A DNA stretch of 64,000 nt. Source: Andrena cerasifolii. Its lineage: Eukaryota; Arthropoda; Insecta; Hymenoptera; Andrenidae. Below are positions 1-12,503 of the stretch, piece after piece. The position numbers and the translations under genes were made by a program. Under the pieces are notes generated by a model. That model saw only the letters and a program-made list of their open reading frames with translations, made no database searches and had not been told where the DNA came from. The first letter of the stretch is position 1, and every line of letters begins with the position of its first letter. The DNA is taken from the NCBI RefSeq assembly GCF_050908995.1, contig NC_135119.1, positions 24,333,001-24,397,000 of the forward strand, in the 5' to 3' direction.

Positions 1-2148
1 CGGAGGAGGACGCCAGTAGCTCGCGGCCAGCGTTGCGTTTCCAATGCAAACAGAGGACAATATATTGCGGCGATCATTCGTAATAACGCACAAATCGTAT
101 TCGCGGGAATTGTTAAATCGCGGTCAGATAATACGCGGACGCCGGGTGAGTGGGCAAAGTGACAGATCTAACGATGCTCGTTAGAACGTCACAGTTACCG
201 AAGCTTCCTGCACGCGTGTGCATGCGCGATCGCCTCGACCGCGCTCGTTTGATCCGAACCATACTGTGGCCTAATAATCGGATCCCGCTTGTGCCGCAGC
301 AGCTTTGACGGCTTGATTGCGACCTCGCCGGTTCTCAGGCCTGTCCCCCGAGGACGACTCCAATCTCTAAGCCTCTACTTAAACTCTTCCACAATCGACG
401 GAAACTTTAAGCAGAGCTGCGACTTCGTCCAACCGGGCACCATTTAATCTCCCGCGAGACACGGACGGAGGAACGTCCCAAGTGGAAGTAGCAGCCAAGT
501 GCAGCCTCCGCTGCGTAGCGCGAGGTCGCGGTAAATAGTCGATAGCTCATCGTAATTCTTCCTTACCCGGCATACGGCGAGGAATTTCGGTGTCTCGCGC
601 GAGATCGTACCGAGCCATAAACCTCGAGTTGTGGCCAATATATCGTTATCCGTCGTAAAGTCCAATTACGCGTAACGTGCAACGTATACTGTCAACCTTA
701 TTGGAAATTTAACGACGGGATCGAAGTTATCCGCAATCGTGGCGCGATAGAATTCTGCTCCCGTCGTTAGTTTTATAAAGCTCGTTTTATCGGGCGACAG
801 AAGCGCTCGCGAGTCGACTCTCCCCGCGCAGTTTTCCAATTTTCGCGCTTTTCAATGGCCGGCAAGTGCCTCCGGTGGGGCGACGAATTGTTTCGGGGGG
901 TTGTTTTTCATCGTGTAATTCGATGAAAGTCGCGGGCAGCGCCGATCTATCATTCGTTCGAAGGCTAATCAAGGCATGTTTCATCGTTAAACTGTCAGAG
1001 TGCGGCCGAAAGAATTGCGGCGCCCTGTAATCGTGCAATTATTTCTCGCTGCAGCGAAACGACATCAATTGTCATTGCTGCGCGTTAGCCGGTTTGGCGG
1101 ATTCTCGCGTGATTCGGTAAATACGGCGACGCGAATTGTTTGGAACCGATCGTTATTGATGTATTAACAGCGAGTAGCTGGGTTAGCGCAATTAGAGGCG
1201 TAGTAACTGTTGCAGTAAGCGAGGTTGCAAGTTAATGGGTAACGTGTGCTCGTTAGGGAACACGTGTCAAGCTGTTAGAATCATGGAATGTAGGTGGAAT
1301 TGCCTGTCAAATGGCTCCAAGTGTTTTGCTAATATCGATGAAAATATTATTATTATAAACCCCGAAAGATTTATGTACGTTAAAAAGTTAGCTGAATTAG
1401 GTACTGCATCCCTGACTTTAACAGGTCACTGTAACGTTAATATGAGCGACACCACCCCAGAGATAGGCTCATTTTGTAGAAAACACTTCAGTGAATATGC
1501 TAGTATTTTTTTAGAATTTTTAAACAGCAGATCTCGAGCTGAAATTTGCAAAATAAGAATTTGTTTATAATTTTCGTTGTTGCAAAAATGATTTATCAAC
1601 CGGGGAAAATATTATTCAGGAAGGGCGATGCTTCTCGATGAAAATGAAAAAGGAAATAAGTAAGTACGATGAATAGTTTCCGAGATAAAAATCCATGAGT
1701 ACAAACCACTCTCACGAAAATAGGTGAAAATCGCAGGATTCGAAGTACTGTATTTGTTTAACAAACTCGAAGCCAGCGAAATGATGACTTAAACCCCCCC
1801 TAATTTCGCATGGGCTACATCATATTCCATTTTGAACAAACTTCCCGACGTTGAGGGAAAAAAGTGATCGATTTGGCATGGGATGGTATAGAGAGTCTAT
1901 TAGTGGGCGCAAAATCAAGAGGTGACGATACTGCATGCCGTTAAAGTGCGGAGCATAATATTTGCGAGAAGGCCCACCTTCACTTGCCAGTGAATAGTAT
2001 AAATACCACGTGGAAATCGTATCTATTCTATGGGAAATAGGAAAAGAAGAAGACGTTGACGAAAGAGTCAGAAGAATCTCGACGCGAAGGGTCCGAATTT
2101 ATCTTCTTTTTTATTTAAAGCTTATTCATTTTTATATAAGAATCTCTA
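1..2148. other. Intergenic, no gene recognised
   Basis: Moderately GC-rich DNA without a convincing exon. A 111-codon ATG-started frame at 1235-1570 (+) has no recognisable domain. A TATAAATA-like motif near 1998 has no gene attached to it. Confidence 0.5.
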
Positions 2149-2877
2149 ATTGAGGACCTTGCAGCAAGAGAGGCGCAGCTCCGTCGTTACCAACTTGGAG
2201 TCAATTAGAAAAATCTGTTTATAAAATTATTGCTCAGAAAGAGAACACTAATCGAAAAGTACAAGGTAAAATTATTAATTTTACAACTAATCTATCCTAT
2301 AATCTATTACCCGTGCTATATAAAGATTTAAATTTAAAAAAACAATTAAAATAAATCGCCGAATCGTATCGGTATTAACTCGGCCGCTAGCCAAATTTCG
2401 CGGAGATGGCGACGTGTTTAATATTACAATTTATTTCTAATATTTTACATGAGAGAATGATATTTACTCTTATTTATCTACAAAATTAAATATTCGTATG
2501 TATTGAACAAATTTTTGTAATTCCTAATAATCCCTAAAACTATATTAAAGATACATTGTTGATGAAACTGTTCCATAAAATGGACAATGTTTCGTAATAG
2601 GTACTTTTACCTTATATTTTCACACAATAAGTAGTAGTTGTTGAGTTGATAAGTTTGTATATCTAGTTTGGGCGAATTTTTCAAGTCTGGAGCTGCTCAA
2701 AACAAAAGTATTGTGCGAAACAGGTTAAAAAATTGCAATAAATCGCCCATTTGTTAACGGATTTGCATGAAACGTCCGCCAAACGATGCAGACTTTTTTT
2801 ATATGATTATATTACACGCTGTAACTCCAAAACCGTCGAAAATAGAGTTTCACCCGTTTTGCTGCAAGGTCCTCAAT
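2149..2877. mobile_element. MITE with TA target site, mariner/Tc1-like
   Basis: The ends ATTGAGGACCTTGCAGC (2149) and GCTGCAAGGTCCTCAAT (to 2877) are inverted copies, and both are flanked by TA (2147-2148 and 2878-2879). The interior is AT-rich with no transposase frame. The TA duplication fits the Tc1/mariner group; the family itself is not identified. It lies about 100 bp before the 21-bp satellite array. Confidence 0.6.
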
Positions 2878-2980
2878 TATCTTGAGTACTTCCTCTTGAA
2901 CCTTCCTGAGTGGTGTGACATTATTTGTCCGACTAAAAAATTATACTCGATTTTTTGAGTAAACCATCGCGCATCGATCT

Positions 2981-3481
2981 CTCTTATTAAAATAATATAT
3001 TCTCTTATTAGAATATTATATTATCTTATTAGAATATTGTATTCTCTTATTAGAATATTATATTCTCTTATTAGAAAATTGTATTCTCTTATTAGAAAAT
3101 TATATTCTCTTCTTAGAATATTATATTCTCTTATTAGAAAATTATATTCTCTTATTAGAATATTATATTCTCTTATTAGAAAATTATATTCTCTTATTAG
3201 AATATTATATTCTCTTATTAGAAAATTATATTCTCTTATTAGAAAATTATATTCTCTTATTAGAATATTATATTCTCTTATTAGAAAATTATATTCTCTT
3301 ATTAGAATATTATATTCTCTTATTAGAAAATTATATTCTCTTATTAGAATATTATATTCTCTTATTAGAATATTATATTCTCTTATTAGAAAATTATATT
3401 CTCTTATTAGAATATTATATCCTCTTATTAGAATATTGTATTCTCTTATTAGAAAATTATATCCTCTTATTAGAATATTAT
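2981..3481. repeat. 21-bp AT-rich tandem repeat, about 24 copies
   Basis: The unit ATTCTCTTATTAGAATATTAT repeats head to tail. Two main variants differ at one position (AATATTAT or AAAATTAT) and are mixed in a partly alternating order. Because 21 is a multiple of three, the plus strand stays open from 3037 to 3483 and would read as a 7-residue repeat (YSLIRIL/YSLIRKL). This is a satellite by-product, not good evidence of a protein. Confidence 0.95.
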
Positions 3482-5408
3482 AACAAGATGCACCTGAGAG
3501 TCAAAACATCCCTGTTGCGAGGATTAAAAAAAAAGTACCACAGAATAATATTGCATTTGTTTAGCCATCAATTACGGAACTCGAACATTTCCAAAAATGT
3601 TGAGTTCTTTCTTGGCGGACGTATCACACAATCCATCAACAGCCACGCATCGCGTTTAATTTCAACCAACATCAATAAGGCACTTAAATACCGTAATCCG
3701 ACCATCAAGGTAAACGAATCACAGGATATTCGCGGTGTATCTTAAATTCTCCGCTGGAGTAGAGGAAACGCGCGCGCGGCGAGGACATAAAATTAGACCC
3801 CTATAGCCGCCGCATTAAAAATAATGCGAGCGTTACGGGAACGGATTGCAGACAGTCCAGACAGGAAAGTATGCCCCCGCGGATGATAAATGCCCCGTGT
3901 TATCGGCACTTTTCCGCGGACGTTATTAGGTTTCAACTGAGACGCTAACGAGTGAGCCCCGCTGCCAAGGAGCGGCAACTCAATCACGCACGAACACGCG
4001 GCCGTTCCCTGCGAAACCGAGAAATATCGGCCACGTCCACTGGCTGTCACCCCTTTCGAATAATCACGCCGTTTATCGGCTGCGATCGCAGCCGACCGTA
4101 AGTGAAACTTCGAGTGAACCTTTCGCCAGGTCGATAACGGACAAGCTTGTTACCTGGCGGAAGTGGAATCTCTGGCCAGTTAATCTGTTCGCGAGCAAAA
4201 AATTACGAGAACGGTCCTCGGGGCCACTGCCCCGTCCAGGTTGGACCAGCGCTGAGGCTCAGGCATCCACCAACCGGCCACGTTGATAAGGGACGAATAC
4301 CGCGAGGGAAGATATACTACCTAGACAAAAGAGAAGGTCATTTTCTTCCCTCTCCGCCCTGCGACTGAAACGGCGGGGATCTTGGGCGTTCAGTCTCTCT
4401 GAGCGGCCGTAAACAACTCCATCGCGGTCTTCTATCTTCGGGATCACGGGGGACGCGATCTAAACCCGTAAGAACGTCTTGCCCGGCCTCCGTTCCCGCG
4501 GTTTTAATGCGCCGCGGTCCACTTTTATTGGACACTGTCGCAATCCCTTGGGTATCGCTGGGTCTGGCAAAATTTTAGGAGAGATTAATAGGCTGTGTGT
4601 TCCTCTCTCTTGAGCGTGTTGCTCGTAATTTCATCGTTTTATTAGCGAGCCGATCGCCGAGTATAAATGCGGTCTTTTTAATTCCCCTGGCGTCCTCGTG
4701 GTAGCTTCTTTTAGAACACTGTTCCAGGTTTAATCGAATACTGGTTTGTCCGGTATCTCGAGGGGTGAACTGTGCGATCCCGTAATTTCACGGTGCAATC
4801 ACAAAGATACGTTAATCCCTCATCTCGGCTTGTGTTCGATCGACCGCGATGGCCCTGCGCTCCCCTTTTTTCCGAGGCGAGTCGTTGGAAACAATATTCA
4901 GCGAGTGGAAGCGAAGCCTCCGCGGATGTTTACGAGAAATTTCAAGCGCGCTGCTAGCACGCGAACAATTTAGCTCGAGGAACAGTCCACTTAACGGCCC
5001 GTGTTGGAGTTTCATTTAATTAGGAAACTTCGCGTTGCGGTATGTACCTTCGTCATCGCGTGCGTGTAACTTTCACGAATCGCTAACGTGCCGCCTGATA
5101 ATTTTCCCGCCGAACGCAGCATTCCGAGCAAACGTTCGGTCCAAGTGCACTTTCTTCGCGACTTGACGGGATTGTCTGTCGCAAGCTTTTCGCTGGGGAA
5201 CATTTGTACAACTGTCTCTTTCGATTGTAGTCACGTGACTTTGATTAGCAGTCGGCCTCGCGTGGTAAGGCCTATTCTGCACGAATCACTGTAAATTTCA
5301 ATTGTAAATCTATGCCAGAAATAACAAATTTGCCGCGTAAATTAAAAGTCTTTAATTAGTATCGTTAAGCATTTAATATCGCGGTCCATTTTTGGTCCCC
5401 TACAGGTA
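3482..5408. other. Intergenic, no gene recognised
   Basis: Unique-looking sequence, GC-richer from 3750 to 5280. Short open frames on both strands overlap each other and none resembles a known family. Confidence 0.5.
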
Positions 5409-5514
5409 CAGAGTTGGGCATTACTCGAATAATTATTCCGAATAAGAATTGCCGATAAAATGAAATTATTCGAGGGTGACGAATAATTTTTTATTCGAAT
5501 AATGCCCAACTCTG
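5409..5514. mobile_element. Short MITE, CAGAGTTGGGCATTA ends, TA target
   Basis: CAGAGTTGGGCATTACTCGA at 5409 is matched by its inverted copy ending at 5514. TA lies on both sides (5407-5408, 5515-5516). Subterminal ATTCGAATAA-type motifs are repeated inside. The size and TA duplication fit a deletion derivative of a Tc1/mariner/pogo element. Confidence 0.7.
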
Positions 5515-5956
5515 TACGGGCCGAGGGTTGCTCATCGCTAAGTAGATTAGGGTATTGCCATAGGTTCCCATTTAGTGAGGAAGAATTACTGTGGTAGAAC
5601 CACCACCACCTCGACTGTAATCAAAATCAAATGAGAGACTTGCACCACCTTCTCTTGTAGGCTACCCAAAATTTAGGTTCAAAGAGCTGCACACTTGTTC
5701 TCTAAAAATTTTTATCTCCCAGAAAGCAGTGGAGGTATCAAGGCAATTACCCTGGGGGAGAGTAGGGTGAAACGGAACGCTTAACTTTGGAGGGTGATAG
5801 CATAAAATCGGAAGGAGAAAAAGACACGGGACTTCAACAGGAGTCTTCAGTGGACCTTAGACTATGAGAAAAGCAAAGCCGTTGCTAAGAGAAATCTTTG
5901 GGAACGACGGAAAATGAAATTTACCGGAGGTATTGAAATGTTCGCCTCGCTCAATT

Positions 5957-7030
5957 GTAGGGTAAAACGGAACACCCACTTGAAGACCATGTAAACGTAA
6001 AAATCGTTATTTTTATAATTCAAAATGTATTCATTTATGTTAAAAACTATAAATATATGTTTTAAGTATAACTGTTACAAATAAAATATAACAGAAATAT
6101 ATGTTATACATATTGGAAAAAATATTTTACTAGATAACATGAAAATTACGGAAAATAATCGAATATGAATATAATATCGTAAAAGAAGGATAGATTAATA
6201 CAGTTTGTTTATTATTTTATGAACAAAAATCACATACGAAAAAACACCCCTTACATGCGATGCATTGTATCCTAATTTCTTCGTGTGTGGAATGAGCAAA
6301 GAGTTCATTAGAAAATATGCATCGGTCCGTAAGAGATTTCTCTGAGGCTATGTAATGGACACAAGGATAATCGAACTAGCTTTTATGAATAATAGTTACA
6401 AAGATATTTGAGCCGTTTATTTTGAAAGTGGCGTAAGTCCATTCATAGCCATCAAACACGTATTATTTCTTAAATAATGTTAATTATGCTAATTGGGATG
6501 ATAAATTTGACACCCTTGAAAACCCAAAAACATTGTACTACTATGTTATCTGTTACCCATATTTTTAAATTTAATCCAACGCAAACCCTTCAATATCTCC
6601 ATTCGAACACAAATGGACTTACGCCACTTTCAAAATAAGCAGCTCATTTATTCAACTAAATTAAAGATATTGGAGATTCAACTGTTTCGAACTGGCCTCC
6701 GTGACTGAGACTGGTTGCTTTTGAAATAGTAATGCTCGTGAATGAGGGAATGCAATGGGGTTTTAAAGGTTTAGGAATGTAAGAGAGTACTTATCGTTAT
6801 TAATTTTCGAAATCTAAGTGCCGAAAAGTACAACACAATACTGAAACATCGATACCGAAATTCCTTCCAACTCTCTTAACTGGAAAGTAACGTGTACAGG
6901 GGTCTATGGTCTGTCACAAAATGCTGCGAGGACCCTTTGGTCCCATGTCACGCGATACCAACTCATTCGCTGCTCTTATCTAAGAGAAACATCGATTCCC
7001 GTTTCACCCACCCGTTCAGTTTTACCCTAC
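5957..7030. mobile_element. Non-autonomous element with GTAGGGTAAAAC termini
   Basis: The left end GTAGGGTAAAACGGAAC (5957) is matched in inverted orientation by GTTCAGTTTTACCCTAC ending at 7030. Further subterminal copies of the motif lie at about 5764 (AGTAGGGTGAAACGGAACG) and 7000. The interior is AT-rich, has no transposase, and contains a second palindromic element at 6409-6646. Confidence 0.55.
6409..6646. mobile_element. Nested palindromic MITE, GTGGCGTAAGTCCATT arms
   Basis: The 35-bp left arm (6409-6443) contains TTTTGAAAGTGGCGTAAGTC, and its inverted copy is at 6612-6646. The spacer is about 170 bp of AT-rich DNA. It sits inside the GTAGGGTAAAAC element. Confidence 0.65.
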
Positions 7031-8308
7031 ATCTTTCTCAAACCAATTAATCTATCCCATCCGATTCCACAATCTTCGAAACTCGAGCAGCTCCATAAAG
7101 CTTGCCCATTAGCTCAACCGTCAGAGCCACGTGTCCCTCTATTCTCGCCCCAAAGTACACCGAGAAGACGTCTCTCGAAATCGACGACCCTCCGCCGCAG
7201 CTTCTCGTTGGAAGTTCGTTGCTCAGAGATTCACGGTTTCTGGAATCCATCTAGCCAGGCGTCGCGGATGAACGGGCCAGCCGAGCGATTCCAGACCGCT
7301 GCGAACGATCTCGGCACGGTTAATTAAAGCTGGTGTCGTTGATCTGACGATTGATTTCACAGTGGCGAACGGGCCGTCGCGGCGCGACGCCGGCGAGCCG
7401 AGGCGGACTGGGGAGGGAAAACAGTACGCGGCCTGGACGCGTAACCGCGATTTATGGCACCGAAACCCCGGGCCATCGGGAAACTTGCCCCCAAGCGATG
7501 GATCGTAACGACAGATGAGATTACCCGTCGACGCGGCCTCGACCATCGCAAGCTCTTTCCTCGTCGCCGTACATGCGACACGTCCGCTGGCTTTGGGACG
7601 TGTCCTTTGTAGATAAGCTACGGAGCAGCCTCGTTGCCGGCGCGCAAGTAGACACATATCTGACAAGTGTCACCTTTGAAAACCGTGCGTTATCGCCCAG
7701 AAACGAGCGACACACAATATGACGTTTACCTCTTTCCGTTGAATGTAACGAAGTCGGAAATTCAAGGTCCGCGATAATTAGCCCCGCGCTAGCGTGCGCT
7801 GCTTTCGTGTGGCGTCCGAATAGGAGGAGAATTCGAGCTTTGTGTAATAATTGAGGATTACGAGAGCGTCCAGCGGGGTGACGTTTGCCATCCGATTCCG
7901 CAAAGGGATCACCTTGCGAGCTTAATTTTATCATACCCCTGTTCCAGGCATCGCGTCAATGACCCCCTACCTCTCTCGCGCTTTCCCTCTTCTTCCTTTT
8001 CTGCGTTTGTTCCGTTCCCTTCGGCTCCGCGCATTCCTAGTAAAAATAAGCGAGTTCCCCGTTGGCGGTGTTCCTGCAATCACCTCCACGGCGCACAGTG
8101 AGACAAACGGCACCTTTTTGCGTGGAAAATCGTAGAACTTTTGTTAGAAATAGGATGGAGGGATGAATCTTTTTCGAGGTTCAAGCTAAGACGTTGCGGA
8201 ATAAGAGAAAAATATTGAGAATGTATGACAAAGAAGTTTCGACTAGGAAAATCTATGTCAAAGAAGATTCGAATTCAGCGCGCTAGAGTCTGTACTGGAG
8301 GAAAAGCT
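7031..8308. other. Intergenic, no gene recognised
   Basis: Fairly GC-rich to 8000, with overlapping open frames on the minus strand (7047-7934) that match nothing recognisable and have no convincing splice context. Confidence 0.5.
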
Positions 8309-9063
8309 TTAAGGGGTTATGCCTAGTCAGGCCGTCGAAAAGAGGCGAATATTTGTGAATTTTTTTTGAAGAAGCGGAAGCGTATATTTTTACGGAACTT
8401 TTTGCGTTTAAAAGAGCAACATTTAAAGAACATTTGGTAATTTTTTCGTAGAAAAATATTTAAGTTTATAATAAAATAACATGCGACATCCAAGAAGCAT
8501 TTTTAAAAATTTGCTTTCGCGGTGAGCACTGCCATTCGGAACCAGATTATTTAAAATAAAAAAACAAAAAAGATTTCGTTAGTATATTAATGTATCCTCA
8601 GGTTGACGGAGAGAATTTTCCGAAATATTAAGTTAAAAGAAAATGGCAGCTATTTAAAGTTCAAATCCTGATTTTTTCGCGTAATTTTTGCAGGAAAAAA
8701 TCAGGATTTCAGCTTCAAATAGCTGCCATGTTGTTTTAACTTAATATTTCGAAAAATTCTCTCTGTCAACCTGAGGATACATTAATATGCTAACGAAATC
8801 TTTTTTGTTTTTTGATTTTAGATAATCTGGTTACGAATGGCAGTGCTCACCGCGAAAGCAAATTTTTAAAAATGCTTCTTGGATGTCGCTTGTTATTTTA
8901 TTATAAACTTAAATATTTTTCTACGAAAAAATTACCAAATGTTCTTTAAATGTTGCTCTTTTAAGCGCAAAAAGTTATGTAAAAATATACGCTTCCGCTT
9001 CTTCAAAAAAAATTCACAAATATTCGCCTCTTTTCGACCGCCTGACTAGGCATAACCCCTTAA
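8309..9063. mobile_element. TTAA palindromic MITE, family A, copy 1
   Basis: A near-complete inverted repeat of about 750 bp. The left terminus is TTAA then GGGGTTATGCCTAGTCAGG; the right terminus is its inverse followed by TTAA (9060-9063). The arms of about 360 bp meet at a short centre near 8690. Other copies are at 19519, 27589 (half) and 29386. A TTAA duplication is classic for piggyBac-like transposases, but the GGGG end is not the usual piggyBac CCC, so the superfamily is uncertain. Confidence 0.85.
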
Positions 9064-9400
9064 GGGGAGATTCCGGTTTAGAGACCCAAAAAATAGGTAA
9101 TCTTTAGGAATTAATTAAAGGAAAACTACTATATATAATTTACTGAGAATTTTTGTATTGTATTAAGGATGTCTTAAGTTATAGAAATATATTTTTCGTT
9201 TTATAATTAATCATTACAGACGGCACTGGGGAATCGTTAAAGTCAAGGCGTCAAAAAATTGATCCAAATCGGTGGGACCTGTATCCCCAAAAGTTATTAT
9301 CCGATTCGACTGAAACTTTGTTATTTTGAAGAATATACTACTAGCTAGGGGGGAAACCAGAAAAAAAATGCAAAAATGAAATTTTTTTAAAAATAACGAC
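9060..9400. mobile_element. TTAA family C element, left part only
   Basis: Starts TTAA-GGGGAGATTCCGGTTTAGAG and shares the TTAA at 9060-9063 with the preceding family A copy. Homologous to 36911-37185 and, inverted, to 62282-62791, with shared segments such as AGACGGCACTGGGGAATCGT and CCGATTCGACTGAAACTTT. The right terminus is missing, so this is a truncated copy. Confidence 0.75.
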
Positions 9401-12081
9401 ACTTGTTTTTTTATAGTAACCGTAACTTAAACTGATATAGTCTGATATTTAGGTTCTTTATAACGGTTATTCAGAATAAAGGTTCTTCGTAACTCTTTCA
9501 GCCAGAACCTTTATACAACACTTTGAAACATTTATTTTCGGAACCTGTTCAAGCCCTGTCCTCGAGTGTCCGCGCAGGACAGGGCCAATAAAAGGTCAGT
9601 CCACAGGACGAGCTTGCTGACAGCCAGAGAAAGCAACGCGGGCAGGGACAACACTGCTTTCGAGTCGATCGACGCCACGGTCCCCGGAGGGATCCGCGAT
9701 CGAGACGTCTGCGCGAACGTCCACTCAAGATCCTCCCCCACCCACCCTCCGCTCAGAGATTCTCCTTTGATCCTTGGAATCTGTTACCTACCAGAGGTCA
9801 CTCGATCCCTGCACCTTGCCTCGAGCTTTTTACCATTATCTCGTAAAAGAGTCTCGCTCAGGAGTTCGTAATCTCTATGGTAAATGACGATGCAATAATT
9901 ACAACAGGCTAATGCGTGCATACTTAACTGCGAGCTGATGAAAATCGCCGGGTCAGCTGTTTGCAAAACGGTAAACATTCGTCGGCTCGCGATACAGCAA
10001 GAACTGTCTTCGGGCTGCAGTAAACATCGTTTCCGTTTTATTGCGTTTCTTTACGTTGCTTTTTGCATTTTAAAGGGGTGGGGAGGGGAGGGAAACTGCG
10101 CGCAGACTTTTTGTCGCTAGTGAATAAGTATCTACGTGACGAAAGAAGCGAGAGAAGTACGTAGCAGTCTTCGCGTGCAGAGAACTCTCGGGGAATCGAT
10201 TCACCGGACGGTTCTATTCGAATTTCGATTCGCTATTCTAAATTTCGACACCCCCGCCGATCTTTTCATTCATCCTCTCCGTTCCGCCTGACGCACTCCC
10301 ACGCCCTGTCGGATTCCTTTGGCCGCGTCGTCTGACCGGGATCGAGAGGGTGAGAGAGGAGGCCGCGTGTTCTCTCCTGGTGATCGTTTTATCGCGGCTC
10401 TCCTTTCGCCGGCAAGCAGATTCATCGGATCCGCCGTGGGACGGTCGTTTAGCGGCGAACGGCGCGCGTGTGACTTTTCGGGCGCGTGCTAGACACGTGT
10501 CACGGGGGCCGCGTAGAAAAGGAACAGGTGACAGGACGGTGCGGTCCGTCGCTGACGAATTACCATCGGACATCAGACAGGCGCCCGTTTTAATTCGATC
10601 CCCGACGTTTCCTGCCGTGTTTTGGCTAGCAGAGCGCCGACCACCCCGCCGTGCCGTGCGTGCCACCGTCGCCAGCTCCTTCCCCCGGCGACATTTCATA
10701 TTCCGACTATCCTCTTTCGAAATTTAGCCGGGAATAGAGCAGAGGCGCGGCCTTCGAATAGCGGAATCACAAGCATTCGAGGGTGCTCGACCCTTTATAA
10801 ATACCTGACACTCCGTGTCGACTCGGGGATCCAGACGAATCGGCGAACGTCAGAGGTATTAGTACAACCCCCGGCAAAAAGGTTCGAGCCGAACGCAACG
10901 ATACGAAACTAACGAGAAGTACCAATATTTTTTATGTACAAAATGAAAAGGCACACGTATGAAAAGCTTGGTGACGTTGAAGTGGGATTTTTTTAAAGTA
11001 AAAACAATAAAAGTAATCGAGAATTTTGCTTATTGTGTAATTAAAAATATAGGAGAGAGAAAATGTTGCTTGAAAATGAGTATGGAATATTATGCATTTG
11101 CAAAGAAATTAATAATAATTTATTCAATATTTATATTACGTAGCTAGTTTTTTTTGCGACATTCCCACGTAATCAAGTTTTCACACTGTGATGGCAAAAT
11201 TGGTTTCGATGACAACTTAATGTCTTCTAACAGTTCATTCTTATTTTTTGTATTTCTCTGGTGCACAAATTCTTTCCAGAGTGAACATGAATTTTCGATT
11301 GGACTTGAATCTAGGCTATTTATACCATTTTGTAGTTCGAAATCCATTTTGTTGCAAGTATTCTTGATTTTTTGCTTCGATGGCAACTTGCATTGTTATG
11401 CTGGTAATAAACATTGTCAAAATTCTTGAACCACTGTTCTAAACTCGGTATTAAAGTTCCATACTTATTTCCAAGCAACGTTCTGTTTTTTCGATATTTT
11501 TGTTACATAATAAACGAAACTCTTAATTCAATATTTTTTATTACATAATAAACGAAACTCTTAATTATTGTTGATGTTCTAATTAAACTAGACCAATTTA
11601 ACATTACCGTGCGTTTCATATGTGCACCGTTGCATTTTATATATAAAAAAAATATTGGTATTTCTCGTCAGTTTCGTATTTTCGCGTTTGGTCCCAAACT
11701 TATTGCCGGGGGTTGTAGAATCGCGCTGGAAGGGAAGGTGCATAAAGATAAAAACTGTCGCTAGAGAATTCAGTATCTGCCACTTGACTCTATCGAGTGT
11801 CATTAAAAAACTACAATCTGGACAGGAAACCACTGTAGGCTACAAGTACAAATCTCACTAAGTAAGTAGGTACCCACAAACAGTTGAATGTAAGACTGAT
11901 TAGTAGATTATAGTTTTTATACCAAAGATAATGTTTATGGTTATTATATCGTTTTGGTTTTCTTTTAAAGATAATACATTTTTGTTGAACCGATCCTTCG
12001 TAAATAAACATTATTAATAAAATTCTGTTTTATTTCATTAGAAAATGAAGTATTTCATTAAAAGGCAACTCTTATATCTTA
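9401..12081. other. Intergenic, CpG-rich block near 10.2-10.9 kb
   Basis: No exon recognised. 10240-10740 is GC- and CpG-rich and open in several frames on both strands, as promoters or CpG-rich spacers often are. A TATAAATA motif lies just 3' of it at about 10796. From 10920 on the DNA is AT-rich. An 80-codon minus-strand frame at 11144-11386 resembles nothing I know. Confidence 0.45.
10795..10802 (+). promoter_or_regulatory. Possible TATA box
   Basis: TTTATAAATACC downstream of a CpG-rich block is a good match to an insect TATA element on the plus strand. No following coding exon can be recognised, so it may be a chance match. Confidence 0.2.
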
Positions 12082-12503
12082 CAAGGAGAGTATTTTAGGT
12101 GTCCGCCTCCGATCATTTTGATTTTTGGATATGTTATAGAGGACCGAAAAATAAGAAATACGTGTTTTTCATTTTTCCCCGTTTTCATATTTGGGGGGTG
12201 AAAACTGCGTTCTAAGTTAGGGTTGAAAAATCATTTTTGTAGATTTTTGAAAATCTGGTGAGTCAGTCATATTTCGCATTCAAAGACACAAAATTCGTCC
12301 ATTGACACAATTCCCCTATCTCTAATAGTTCTCGAGATATTCCACAAAAATGATTTTCAACCCTAACTTTGAACGCAGTTTTCACCCCCCTAAATATGAA
12401 ACCAGGGAAAAATAAAAAAACACGTATTTCTTATTTTTCGGTCCTCTATAACATATCCAAAAATCAAAATGATCGGAGGCGGACACCTAAAATACTCTCC
12501 TTG
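12082..12503. mobile_element. Palindromic MITE, CAAGGAGAG ends, TTA duplication
   Basis: The left arm starts CAAGGAGAGTATTTTAGGTG and the right arm ends with its inverse. TTA lies directly outside both ends (12079-12081, 12504-12506). The arms are about 190 bp. A 3-bp TWA duplication suits PIF/Harbinger-type transposition; no transposase is present. The ends resemble those at 13451 and 56907. Confidence 0.8.

Noticed and set aside
1235..1570. 111-codon ATG-started frame with a possible myristoylation start (MGNVCS)
   Set aside because: No recognised domain, no splice or promoter support; length is possible by chance.
3037..3483. 148-codon frame with a 7-residue repeat, possible repetitive protein
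   Set aside because: It is explained by the 21-bp AT satellite whose period is a multiple of three; no start context, no flanking exon.
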